Assembly: GCF_028389875.1 (NCBI RefSeq)
Contig: NC_084672.1
Coordinates: 248,001-312,000 of the forward strand
DNA from: Rhea pennata
Lineage: Eukaryota; Chordata; Aves; Rheiformes; Rheidae
Length of the DNA: 64,000 nucleotides
Direction: 5' to 3'
Position 1 is the stretch's first letter; every line of letters starts with the position of its first letter. A model generated the notes under the pieces. It was not told where the DNA came from and searched no databases. It saw only the letters and a list, made by a program, of their open reading frames with translations. The position numbers and the translations under genes are program-made. Shown here piece by piece: positions 48,059 through 60,400 of this stretch.

Positions 48059-51000
48059 GACTGGAGCCCCTAAATCCCTCAAAGTGGCTAGGAAGAAAAG
48101 CTAATGCACTAACTTTAGATAGACCCACATATGAATGTTTCTCAATTTTAAACTTGAAGCAATTCTGACTAAGAAGCAGTAATAGTGAGGCTTTGCAAGG
48201 TGCCTGCATTCTCCAGGCAGGAGTACTGTCAAGGGCATGTTCCACTGAACACCTGCCCTCCACTTGCTGTGCTCTTGCACTCTGCAGCTCTGCTGCTTTG
48301 ACAGCTTTATCCTCCACCAGTTTGCTTCCCTGTCCTCAAGACTCCACACCTTTTTTAGTCTTTTGTAGCAGTCTGTGCTGCCTTCAGCCTCTCTCTTTCT
48401 CTTTCTGCCCCTCCACTTCTTCCCTTCCTCCCCCCCTTTCTCTCTCCTTCTCTCTCTCTGTCTTCAAAAACTATGGGGAAAGACTTGTAAAAATGCCAAC
48501 TTTGCAAAAGGTCTGAGTCTGCTCAGCTTTGTGAGTGGCTGCCGGGGCCAGCAGGACCCATCCAGAGCCAGAGGTAATAACATCATAGAGAAAACATTAA
48601 ATTCTGCTTTTGCTTGTTTCTGCATGTGGGCAACAATGCGTAATCTTCCTGTATGTAATAGGTAAAAAAAATACTATTTTAAACCTATAATTAAAAAAGT
48701 GAACGTCTTAACTGTATTGAAATGGCAACTTGTGCTCCTAGCTTATTTCTAGGCTTAATATTTTAAAACAAAGCCCTGAATCTTTTCTTCAGCATCATGT
48801 TTCTATTTCAATTTAGTTCCTCGACTTACGTTCTTCTGCCCCTTTCCATGTGAAACCCTAACTAAAATCTGTCAAGGGAGGAGCCCAACACATTAATAAT
48901 AAACCCACACTAATTGTGAACAAGAATACTCTCAGCTGTTTTAAACTGTTCTTTTAAGTGAGTCCACACTGTAGGCAGGGGGCACGTAGACCCTGCTACC
49001 ATACCAGTATCTTTGCCTCCTCCTCTGCTGGCCAGCTGCATCACAGTGAGTGAGGAGTTCAGGTGAGCCCAGGCTTTTCCACTAGTGACACTTTGCTCCA
49101 CACCTTCACTTGCAGCTGCTAAAACTGCATGTAGCCCCACTGAAGGCACAGCCACATCAGGGGGACAGCCCCACCCAGACACCAGCTTCCCTCCTTGATT
49201 CCAGTGCAGCAGTTTGCAGTTCCAGCTTTCTCCTCTTCAGAGGAAGAATCCTGCCTGTTCACACAAGCCACAAGCGCAGGCCCGAATGCAGCCTGCTACT
49301 GCAGCATGCAGTTGTGCTCAGCAGCCTGTCCTGTAGACATCCCCGCTGCCTTGCAGTTCCTGAACACTGCAGCACTCTGCCAAGAGCCTCATGCAAGCCA
49401 GACAGGCAATACACCAGCATCAGGGATTCAGCTTAGTGCTTGAGGCCACTCAGGCATTGAGGGGCATCACACGCTGTATAACCCTACTGCAACACAGGAC
49501 CTTCATATCTCTCCACAGCCTGCTTCTGAAGGGAAAGTCAATTTATTTTTTGCTACTTAGTCTAAAACTAGGACAGCAGTCTTCTGCTCTGCGTGTGCTA
49601 GATACCAGTCAGGAGAGGCTGATGCCCAATCACTCTGCTGCTGTTTGGGTGCCCCCAGGAGGAAACAGTGGCATAGTTAAGTGCAGGGGACAGAGAAAGT
49701 AGGTACTGTTCTAGGACCCTGGGAAGAGCAGCCATAGCTGCCACAACATAATACAGCTGTGTAGCATGTTGCAGAGCTTAGGACAGTCTGCCAAAGCTGT
49801 TACTAACAGGGGAGAGATCACATTCCATTTCCATGAATCAGAAGCTATTTCCACAACCACTTTCCATCTCAATAGTACATGGACATACTCCTGCTAACTG
49901 AAAGACTGTGACTATACGTGTTTTTTTCTCGAGGGTATACAGAGAAGTGTGGCCTGAATACCTGTTCAGCACCATCTTGCAGAACAGAGATCCCTGTCTG
50001 CCTGTTTAGGAGGACCATGTAGGCTGCGGTGAAGGCATGTACTATCGGCTGTTTTGCAGAAGAAAGGCCAAGTCAGAGTTACTACAGCAGAAAATGCAGT
50101 AGAGTGCAGGGACATAGTGCAAGTCCTGTAAATATGTCCTGAAGCACCAGCACCCCTCCAGCAAAAAGCAAGGGGACACTGAAGCTGGAGTCTTTCAAGT
50201 GTCAGTGAGACTGTGACACCAGCATCAGCGCTGACCCACAGGCAGGTGTCTGTAACTGGGAAGTAGATCATTACAGGCTCTAGAGCAGGCCTTGGCTTGC
50301 CAGGGCTACAGTTCAGTGCCAAACTGGACTTTGGTCAAATCAAACAACGAGAGGCAAACAGCAAGCCTGTAAAGCTCCTGGGCTGATTGTTCCTGTGGCC
50401 AGCAGTCAGAGCAGGCATTAACTTGATGGCACTGGAGCACAGACTCCTTCTGGACCAGAGCAGTAGGGGGAAAGGGGACACTTGCTCAGAGGATGGAGAA
50501 TAGCTTTCCTCTGCTTGTGAGCTGTGTTCCTCACTTGCTGGGTAGGACTTGGGGAAGTAAGGATTAGTCATTCACGGGAAAGCGACAGGTCACTGAGTAA
50601 TCAGAAGAAAGGAAAAACAAAGGCAAGATCCAGTAGGGCAACTATATGGCCCTCACCTCATCAGTTCTTTCAGTTTTTGCAAACTGCTCAGCCAGAGGAG
50701 CACCCAAGGCAGTAGCAGCAACACCTGATTTGGTCTCGTTTCAGTCACGGCTGCCTGGGCCTCACCAAGTCAAAGATGCAATGACTGCACATGCAGTACA
50801 ATCCCACAATCTCTCCAGCTTCAATGATTCTGCTCATACATGCTGACTGACAGTGAGGAACACATGGTCTGACAGAAGAACTGTCACTTTCCACAGCCCA
50901 CACAAGATAATGCCATGCCTCACCTATTTGATATAGACAGTATTTCCTGCCTGCTCTGCCACAAGCCCTTGATCCATCTTTCCATACTGCTTTACCATTG

Positions 51001-54000
51001 CACATGGTGACAAGAATTCAGGAAGAGAGTTTTGCTTAGCAGTATCTGCCATGGATGTGACAAGGCTGGTTCCAGCTACCCCAGCTACTACAGGCAAGGT
51101 TTGTAGCTACACCCAGCCAGAGATGCAGAATCATGTAGCAGCCACTTGTGCTGATGGGACAAGCACCCGTGCAGCTCAAAAACACTTTAAAAGTGTAGGT
51201 TAAGCATCAACAAAGATTTGAGGAGCCAGAGCTGGCTTTGTCAGGATTTAGCCAAAAACACCAGTAATTTCTGGATTCACAAGTGTATTCAGAAATTACG
51301 TAATTGTCTTTTCTTTTTTTTTCCCTCCTTTGTTACTCAAAGTACTTGGTTATATCACTTCTAGTTCAAACAATAAGTAGATCATAGAGAGAGTAGAACG
51401 AGACCCATTTCCACATCCCTTTGGAAAAGGATGTGCCACCAATCACAACTGCTGCTAAACCTATAAAAGTGTTTTGAAGACACTGCACTAACAGCAGACA
51501 CACAGTGCCGAGGTTTCACCATACACTGTGCAGATGCTCAATTGGAAGTGTTCAAGTATCATGAAATACCACAGAATTCTTAACAGAGGCAGCTCTTAAG
51601 CAGCTCTTTTATAAAGTGTACCATCACTTCTTGGCCAACCTACCAAGTGTAGCAGAAATAGGCTAGAACCCAGTTCTTGCACCACAACAGTGTCCCAGCT
51701 TCCTTCTTGGCTGCCTGGGGAACAATATCTAGTTAAGTCTTTTGACTTAATATTTGCCTCCACAGCATAAAAACCACTTACTAGTCACAAGCAACCAAAC
51801 AGTCTCCCTGTTACTCTAACCTGCAGCAGACAGTCCTTTATAACCTGATATATCACAAACTCTCTGAAGAACAAAACAATTACCACTATGCAAAATACCA
51901 ATGTAAGTGATTCCTGGATAGAGGACTCCAGTAGCCAAAGAACATATTCAGAAGCTGAAATTAGACACTAATTAGAATTTGTATAAATATTTGCAACTTA
52001 GGGACATGGAGTCTTGTATTTGTCATCAAGATGACAAAATCCCTCCCTGTCTCTCTCCTGGACCCAATCTCTCATTGAACTTTAGAGATGCGGCAAAGTC
52101 ATAGCTACTAGCTCCTTATAAAGCACTGCTCCATTTTCATTTCCAGATGAAAAAAATGAGCTGAAGATGAGGGAACATTATAAACAACAGTGTTTCTTGT
52201 AACTGGAATGAATCTACCCAGGAATTCAGCTACTGTAGCACTCATTAGCCCTCTCTTGCCGAACTAGACCTTAGGAGCCTTGCAATAAATGCCTCTTTTG
52301 TACTCAGATGACTTGCCAAATCTCACAGCATCAGCTCTTGGGCAGTGTTACTACAGCAGCCACCCCTGTCAAGCTGTAGAATTACAAAGATACTGCAGAC
52401 AGTAGCCACTTTCCCCAGGAGAAAAGATCCCTAAAGAGTTCTCTTGCACTCAAAGCTCAGTCTGTCTCCACTGCTTGTTGGTATGGCAGAAACACTGAGA
52501 AAGGCCTGACCCTTCTCTCTTCAGTGCAGAGGGAGCAGAAAGGCAGGCGATTTGCCAGAAATTTGTACAAAGTAAACACATGCTACAGCAGGTGCTGAGG
52601 CTGCACAAGAGCTCGCAGTTGTATTGGGGTAAGCTCCCTTAGTCTGGGTCCCCAGCCCCACAAGACGCCACTTGCATCACCTTTGAAGGAGCAGTGCCCC
52701 ACTCAGCAACAATAGCTTACAGAAGTTGATAGGTCTATTGCAGCAACAACTTTGCTCAGATCCAGGCAAAGCTCCCAGTTTTGTGCACACCTAGGCGGGC
52801 TCACTCTCCCTGCATAGGAAAAAGCAAAGCCTGGTAGGAGAAGCAGCTCTCACTTGCAGCAGGAACCCTGCTGCTAGAGCAGCAGGGCTGACATACACTG
52901 ACCTTAGGAGCGAGTTGGAAGAGACAGCAGAATCACGTGCTTGGGCAGTGCCCAAGAGGGGCAAGGGAGATCCAGAGAGCTTCCCTGCCTGTAGCTTCCT
53001 TGCAGTCAGCTGCTGGAGGCGGGCTCCAAAGTCAAGGAGCCCCCAGTCAGGACAGGCGGAGGTCAGCTCTGTTCTTCCAGGTTCTTAATGCAGAATCACC
53101 AATAAGAGATAGAGGGCTTCCTTATAGTATGAGGCAGGCCCTCCTCCCAGGCCCCAGCATACATCCTAACAAGATGTGGAGAAGAGGAGTTAGGTTTCCT
53201 CTTGGCACGGTGCTGCATTCAGGAGAGCTGTAAGACCGCTGCAATTCAAGTGCAAGTAAACATCACCATACTTAAATACTGGAACAGGCAGCCAGGGATT
53301 ATCAGCTGTGGGGAAGAAGACATGGTACACAGGACATGCTTGGAGCTCTTAAAGTGTCTGGGTCAAGTGAAAAGAGCCTAACACACTGCCCCAGCATTTT
53401 CATTCTCCAGCAAACCACCCTGGCCTGTGGAAAGCCAGGATCTCTTTCCCCCTTTAACCAATTCTCCTGCAGAGAAGAGAGGTACCTGGCTTTCCTGAGA
53501 AAGGCCCCATGCCTGCATACTCACTTTGGCTGTAACTAGTCTTGGCCACAGTGTCTCTTCCAGGATGGCCAACAATGAGCAGCGCTGGTGCCTTGCTGTC
53601 CTGGGCATTTGCATGCTCTTGACACACACACACTGCTGGGCAATTCAGCATTAGAGACAGAGACACCAGACCCACAGCATAGGTTTACTGTGAACACATA
53701 CCACAACACAGTGCAGAGATCTTTGGGCACAGCTTCAAAGAAACATAGATCCTAGCTACAGACAAACACACAGACTTGTCCATAAATACAGAAGGCACAG
53801 CCCCAGATTATACTCAGGATGTGGCAGGGACACCTGTGCCAGTATTGCCTTCAGGCTTGTGCTCACAAGTAATTTACATAAATATGCATTAAATATTTTT
53901 CAGTTTATATACAATAAAGATTTCTCCTTATTGGTTTCTAATAATCCTGATTTGCTCAAATAGCAGTTTCTCTTAATTTCTGTCACCAAAGAGTTCAGAG

Positions 54001-54728
54001 CTTTACCCAGCCTGACCTCTGGGGACTAGAAAAACCCGTGTGTGTCTTCCCTGTACAACTCAGACTGGATCCCCAAGCTCCTGCCTGCCTGCCCCAGCCC
54101 AGTTGGAAAATATGCAAGTTCACTCCAAAGAGAGGTTTTCTTGCAAGTGGCAGTCTTGAACCTGATCACTACATTACTCTCTTTCTCACATCCTTTTAGA
54201 TTGCCTTCTGCTTCTCCTATTCTTCCTGCCAAGGACTCCCCAGACCTGTTTTTGGTGAAGAAAAGGAGGAAGCAGCAGAGAGGAAGTTGGTGGTTGTGAT
54301 GAAATCCAGTTACTTTGGGCCAGGTTCAGAAGACTATGGGACAAGATATTTCCAGGGAGCAATTATCTCCTTTTGCCTCACCACTCCAAAAGCACTGCCC
54401 CTACCAGTCCCCTAACATTGTGTTAATAAGCACACAACTGTTAACACCCTGCACTAATGCAGCTCCATATCACTGCTCCATAGAGGTGTTATGCCAGTAC
54501 TAAGACTGCACATATTGTTGGTTTAACATGGCAGATACGTGTTGTCACTTGTTAGACAGCAGAGCTTGCTTGCATAGGAGTGGAGCAGACTCTTCAGCAC
54601 CTCAGAGTCCTGTGGCCTCAGGACATGGCTTGTTCTGTGCTGTGGACAGCCAGTTGCATGAAGTGCTGTGCAGGAAGTTGGGCTGGTTCCAGGCTAGAAG
54701 TGCTTGCAGTGTACTGTCCAGTGAGCCA
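48059..54728 (-). other. PPIP5K1: possible long PPIP5K1 3' UTR or intergenic stretch, no repeats seen
   Basis: About 6.7 kb downstream of the PPIP5K1 stop without a recognisable exon, CR1 copy or long microsatellite, unlike the introns on either side. A - strand AATAAA at 49542-49547 and another at 48053 would give 3' UTRs of about 5.2 or 6.7 kb. An AT-rich patch at about 53870-53940 carries an AATAAA on the + strand. Open frames here (up to 118 codons) look random. Assignment to PPIP5K1 is inference from position and the lack of repeats. Confidence 0.4.
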
Positions 54729-55435
54729 CTAGTTCTGCTGATCCTCCTGGCACAGTGGCTGCAGCTCCTCCACGCTTGTCTCAGGAGGCAGTGGCTCGTC
54801 CTGGCACAGGTGACCAGATAAAAGTTGGCCTGACAGAGCACTGTCCCCCAATGACTCCTTGCCCATACGCTCTGGCTCTGACACCTCTCCCAGCAGCCCT
54901 TCCTCACAGAGCATCAAAATCTCCTCAGGCAGCCCTGACTGATCCAGGCCAGCCATTCCCTGTAAACACTCCTCACTTGGCTTCACTCTCTCCTCAGCCA
55001 CCCTTATGTCAGACCCTGCACCACACTTTGACTGCCCTGTGTCATCTAGATCTAACATTTCCCCAGCTGATTCTTCTTCATCCAGTTCCATAATGCGCTT
55101 CTCCTTTGGGAGAGAGTTCTCACTGTCCAGCTCCATCTTGCTCAGCTCCAGGACCCTACCTGACTCCGGGTCCTTATTCCAGATCACAGTCTCTAGGGCA
55201 CTCGGCTCTCCTCTAGGCTGATCCATGGACAACTCAGACCTCCCTATCTTCAAGTTAAGCGCTCCATCTGATGGCTGTGTCTCCCCTTGCTCAGGTGATA
55301 GGCTATTCAGTTGCTCCTCACTTTTTGGGGGGCTGATGGAAAGTTTCTCAGTGAAGCTGAAACGAGTGCAGCTGTCCACAGACGTTGGAGAGGATGGGCC
55401 TGCACTGGAGACAGTGCTGGAGGGACCACTGCTAT
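54729..55435 (-). CDS. PPIP5K1: PPIP5K1, last coding exon (C-terminal tail)
   Basis: Reading the - strand, acceptor TTTTTACAG precedes AT AGC AGT; the two bases complete a Tyr codon begun by the T at 56680, giving the junction PPWYSSGPSS as in human. It continues SSGPSSTVSSAGPSSPTSVD, then CTRFSFTEKLSISPPKSEEQ, and ends after 234 further codons in QPLCQEDQQN and TAG (54729-54731). PPIP5K1 converts InsP6 and 5-InsP7 to 1-InsP7 and InsP8 through an N-terminal ATP-grasp kinase, followed by a histidine-acid-phosphatase domain. This exon is the disordered acidic tail after both. The human tail carries many 'QPCQE' repeats; here only one vestige (QPLCQE) is visible at the end. Kinase exons are outside the window. 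Confidence 0.95.
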
Positions 55436-56679
55436 CTGTAAAAAGGAAGAAAAGTCTTAGATATTTAGGTAATATTTTCACACTCCAAAGCCTGAGTAGA
55501 CCCAAACTGTCCCAATCCCATAGCTCTCCAAGCAAGTAGGGAGGGTCATCCTCCTTACATTCCATGCATTCTGGCAGGAGCTTGCAGCTGCTGTTAGGTG
55601 TACTTCTGGCAGTCCACTTGATCAAAACCCAAGCACAGACACCACACTTACATCCTAACACACTGTGCTTTGTTGACATATTGCTAAGAGTGATGCTGAT
55701 GGCCTTACAGAGCAAAATGCAAAATCTAATATACAACTTTGAGCTGAAAAGCAGTTTCTTTCATTTCCTCATTATTATGGGACACTGTCAGCTTCAGTCT
55801 TGCTCCCCTGGTTTCTGACAGACAGTCCCTTCCCCACTGGAAGAGGTGGTATTACCCCTCTGTTGATGCTTGCTCTTGGCTTATGTTGTACGACAAGCTG
55901 GACTACAGAACAGATCTAATCCAACAAAGGCAGAGGATTAAACATCTGTTTTCAGCCAGATCAGTTCCCTGACCTTACTTCCTCCATACAACGCATACTA
56001 GGCTTGCCACAAGGAATGCACAGCCAGAAGAGCGGGGCTGTTCTTTCAGTGACAACCCAAATTTGTGTTAAGGCATTTGCTGTGCAACTGTCTGCTAACC
56101 CTTTACCCTTCAAGTCTCAGTTAGATATTTGCAAACTACAGTCGTCAGCTCTGCAGAAACTGTAGGGAAGTGAGACTCAAAAGCTATACAAAGAAGCACA
56201 GAAGTGAAGAATCAAAGGATAGGCTGTCCTGTACAGAGTTCTGGGTGAGGCACCTACATGGTTGGTAGGCAAGGGAAGGCATTTCCATACGCTGAAACTA
56301 TGTTGCTCATATGTCACAGAGAATCACAGAATTTGATACGAAAACCAAGTGCATTTAGTCCCTGCATGTGCTAGTGCACACAGCAGCAGATGTATGGAGA
56401 GACAACACCAATCCAACAGCAGATGTCCCAGCGATGTTCAGTACTATAAAACAATAGTTTTTTTCATCTTTCTTTGGAAGCTCTCTAACAGGGCAGATGA
56501 CTATTTTCCCCTTCATCTATTTTCCCCCTTTATCTCCACCCTTCCCTGATCAGTTTCTGTTCCTTCAAGGGCAGAGCCTAGAAACCCTAAGCACTACTCC
56601 TTGGTTTTCTCCATTCGGCATGCTCTACCTCCCCCTTCACCATCGCATTCATTTCCAACCAAGAAAGGAGCACACTCAC
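55436..56679 (-). other. PPIP5K1: PPIP5K1 last coding intron
   Basis: A 1244-bp intron from GTGAGT (at 56679 on the - strand) to TTTTTACAG (ending 55436). It is phase 1. No additional exon or clear mobile element was seen inside. Confidence 0.9.
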
Positions 56680-56793
56680 ACCAAGGGGGTTTATCCGAAC
56701 GCTGGCGCAATGGGAAAGAGGATGATGACAAGATTCGCTGAGACATAAAGGGGTCTCCTGGTATCTGGCTGCCAATCATTGAATCAAACAAAG
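56680..56793 (-). CDS. PPIP5K1: PPIP5K1, penultimate recognised exon (114 bp)
   Basis: Acceptor TTTCCCTGAAG precedes CT TTG TTT (phase 1 entry, completing GCT Ala from the previous exon). It ends CCT TGG T|GTGAGT, phase 1 exit. The peptide is ALFDSMIGSQIPGDPFMSQR, then ILSSSSFPLRQRSDKPPW. Human PPIP5K1 reads ALFDSMHSSQ and RSEKPPW at the same places. Both flanking introns are phase 1, so the exon is symmetrical and could be skipped in frame. It belongs to the Ser-rich C-terminal tail. Just outside the acceptor is an (AAAC)n run (56805-56821, + strand), which forms a TTTG-rich polypyrimidine tract on the - strand. Confidence 0.95.
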
Positions 56794-57274
56794 CTTCAGG
56801 GAAAAACAAACAAACAAACAAACCACAGATCAGTAATATTCAGACATGGAATCAAAGGAGTGATCACAATTAGGTCAAAACAGAGTCTACATAACCCAGC
56901 AGTCACTAGCAGCTACTCAGGAAACAGTTCAGGAACAGTGGAAATTCAAAGCCATGCCTGTCCTTCAGCCTCTGGGGATCTGAGATTGTGTTTCCCCAAG
57001 CTGAAATTTGCATCTGTGTCACTATACTTATCAGTCACAGACAGACAAGACTGATTACTTGTCTCTCAAATAGGTGGCTCTGGATGGTTCTGAGTGGGAT
57101 CCTGTAACTTGCACTTGAACTAGAACACCCTGGAATAGGTATCAGAAGTTGTACTTATTACCAGTCTTGTCAAACTGATCTGTCCCAATAAGGCAAAAGA
57201 GCAGGAGGTCTGTGCTGTCTCCTTGTCTTTACTCTATTCTGTCTTACCCAGAGACGAGCCCACCTCATCAGTAC
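56794..57274 (-). other. PPIP5K1: PPIP5K1 intron
   Basis: A 481-bp intron bounded by GTACTG at the 57274 side and CCTGAAG at the 56794 side, phase 1. It contains the (AAAC)n run at 56805-56821. Nothing else was recognised. Confidence 0.9.
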
Positions 57275-57412
57275 CTGCGGTAGACCGGACATGTGATTCG
57301 CTGCAACTCCTGCACACAGCCGTCAGGAACTCATTGACCTGTCTCAAAGAGAGGGAGTTGTGCAGGGTCTCCAGGGGATAAATGGTAGGAACCATGGAAC
57401 AGCCTTCAAAAC
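57275..57412 (-). CDS. PPIP5K1: PPIP5K1, tail exon (138 bp)
   Basis: Acceptor GTCTCTTTCCAG precedes GT TTT GAA; the donor is GCA G|GTACTG. It enters and leaves in phase 1. The peptide reads [20 protein letters not shown], then [20 protein letters not shown], then VRSTA. Human PPIP5K1 has [20 protein letters not shown] and LRQVSEFLSRVC at this place. This is the well-conserved motif just after the histidine-acid-phosphatase domain. The next exon upstream (to the right on the + strand) was not identified before the window end, so the gene is partial here. Confidence 0.96.
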
Positions 57413-60400
57413 CTGGAAAGAGACCCAATCAGAAAATGAATAGAGCAAACAACAACCTAAACCCATGCAGGACCATTCACGGCTGAAGGAGCTGGACAGC
57501 CTGAGAATCAAACAACAGGCACACTCAGCCCTAAGGTCACCTCTTCTAGGCCGGGAAAATTGCCACTAGGCAATCACATGCAACAACAGACCTGAAAGCA
57601 AGAGTGCAGGCACACGCAAAAGGAGGAGGAGGAGGGAAATACCAAGTAGCAGCTGTCTGCTGCAAAGTCTCTGAGCCTTTTGTTAATCTATCTGGTAATT
57701 ATGAAGAACTTAGCACAGAGCCCTGCAGTCTGCAGAAGCTCCCCTAGGTGAAGTCAGCAGAATTTCCATGAAAGAACTTGCACTGCTGGTGACTCCAGCC
57801 TGGGACACAGTCCACCCTCTGCCCAGTGAACTGCAGCATATCTTTACAAATATAGGGAGTGGCTGAACCTTCCTCTCTCACAGCAGACCCTCCAGTATAA
57901 GCCTGACAGACTATCCCCAAAGCAAGGGGTGGAGAACAATATGAATTATTTGGCCCTCTAAACAAGGCTTCTTTGCCAGCAATCTCAGAATTAGTAGAAA
58001 TTGGTATCTCAATATTTAAGGGACAGAACTCTCTTGCTCAGAGCAAAGCTGCATCACAACTGTTCACAAGAAATTCTTTGCTAGTCAAGCCAATGGAGCA
58101 TTACAACAAAGCACCTTTTGCTTCATCCAAGCTTCCTGGCAATGTCCTATGGCACCAAGCCAACACAAAGCTGTCAGAGAAGAAAGGGAGAGAGAGATGA
58201 CTCATTGGACTTATGGGAATAAGGCCTCCTTCTGCTCTGCCTCTTGCATTTAAAGACCTCTAATCTTCTTAAGCCTAGGCTTCCCACTCTGTGACTCTCC
58301 AAGCTCCCTCAGTGGACATTTCTCTCCCCCCAAAAAACCCTGAAAAGGAATTGGTTTTGTTCCTATAGATAAGGAAAGTTACTTTGAAATGCAAAAAGTG
58401 CAACAGTTCTTGATACATTGCTATATCAGGATTGCAGCTCAGCACATTCATAGGCTAAAATTGATCCCTGAAGCTTGACAGCACCTACTAAGGAGAAGAA
58501 CTTGAGTTCCTGGATTATCTTACACAGGTAGTATTGTTCTACTCATCTTCAACAGCCTCTGCTCCAATGTGTTCACCTAACTCAATTCTTCAAGAGGCAA
58601 GAAGGGTAAGCAAACAGATGGTATTTAAAGTGAATCCACATGCAATATGAGGAAACCACAGACCAGAACATCACCAGTGTGCAGTGCTGCAGACATTCAT
58701 TGTTGTAACAGCCACTGGAGACAGAGAATGCTTTAGTCAATCCAGAAAGGTTACCTGTGCCACGAATGGCCTATAAACATTAATTCAAGACATGAAGGGT
58801 AACACATCCTTGGCTAGCAGGAAGAAATATAAGCTACAGCAAAACTACCATGCTCTTTTGTCCCTCGCTGAGAATTCCCTTGAGCAGAAGTGCTGAATAA
58901 ACAAGAGTTGCTATTCATTATTTTCACACAGGTATTCTGAGAGACAATCTAAAGGAAAAGGAGGAAAGAAAGACTTAAACAGCAGCAGCACAGAGATGGC
59001 TGTGGAGCAGCATATGAGGTTAATGTCATTTCACAACAGAATCCGATTTAAGAGAGGCAAAGTTGGCTTAGCTATGTGGGTCTCCAAAGAAAAATGGAAG
59101 AAGTTTACATTTCACGTAGGACAAAACAGAGTAGTTCCAAGTGCACTAGAGGCATTGATAAGCAGCTGAGCATGCGGACATCAAAGGTCCAGTGTTAAAG
59201 GAAACATGACATTGAAAATGCTACTAATGTGAAACAATGCACCTAGTTTTCAGAAGTGCCAAATGCTAGCTAGCACAGCTCTGTTCAGCACTATGTGACA
59301 TAACTGGTCTAAAGTAAGATGAGAAAAAGGCAAAAGTTTCCCTACACAAGGTAAAATACTACTATTTTTAAAGCAAGCTCTGCCATTTGTATACAGTAGC
59401 CACTTCCTTGCACACTACTCTTTGGCTGCTTAGATGTTAATGAGAAGCTGATAAAGGCAGTTTCTTGCCACCACAGTAGAGCCAAGGAAGAAATTACTGC
59501 TAGAGACCATAATTCTTACTTGTGTCATGGTTGCATCCAGAGTCCCCAGTAAAGGTGCTAACCACTGCTGCACAGCACATGCTTAATGAAGAAATGACAT
59601 TTTAGGGAAGGAGCAGCAGACAAAGTATGAGTGCAAAACATAACAGGAACCCAGTGCTGACAGCTCAGCTATTGCTGATACTTCCTGAAGCTCTTTTCAT
59701 GGGGCCTGCAGAGCAGACATCTCAGATAAGGATAACTGCACAAGAAATTAAACAGTCTCATTCATTTTCTACCAGCAGTCTTAGAGCAGCCCACATGTAA
59801 TTTTTTAATTTCATTTGGGTTTGACTACATTAGCTATGTTAAGGATGAAGAAGGCAATACGCTCCCTCCAGAATTAGGCCTACCCTGCAAAGAAAGGCAT
59901 GTGGCTGGGTTGTCTAGATCAGAGTACCTAAAAATGAATCCCAAACTCAACTGCAATCTTCTCTGGGCAAGGAGGACAGCATGGTTGTCTCTCTCAAATT
60001 TTTATTCAGTGAAATAAAAAGAAACCATCTGTTAGAATCAAGCAAACAAGATGTGGGTATTAAGGTTTCTCTGTTACCATAAGACAGAGGAGTCTGCTGA
60101 ACATGTATTATTCCGGATGTCCCAGAAGACTACATGTGATGGAAGCAGCAGATGTGTGTGTGTGGGGGGGAGTCTGTTCTGAATCGATAATGTAGAATCA
60201 CCCTGACACAATAGCAGAGAGTACAGTACTGCTCAAAGAGCCATTCTGTAGACGACAATGTATAGACGTATAATCCGCCTATGGGATTACAAAGCCTGCT
60301 TCAGCTCTCCCAGGCACATCAATGCTAAAGCTGAAGGTCTGATGAAATTACAGTGGAGTTAACTCCATTCCAGTTCTGATCCTTCTCCCCAGAGTTCCAC

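Noticed and set aside
56325-56345. AATCACAGAAT motif resembling a CR1 terminus
   Set aside because: The match stops after about a dozen bases; no further CR1 sequence follows in either direction.
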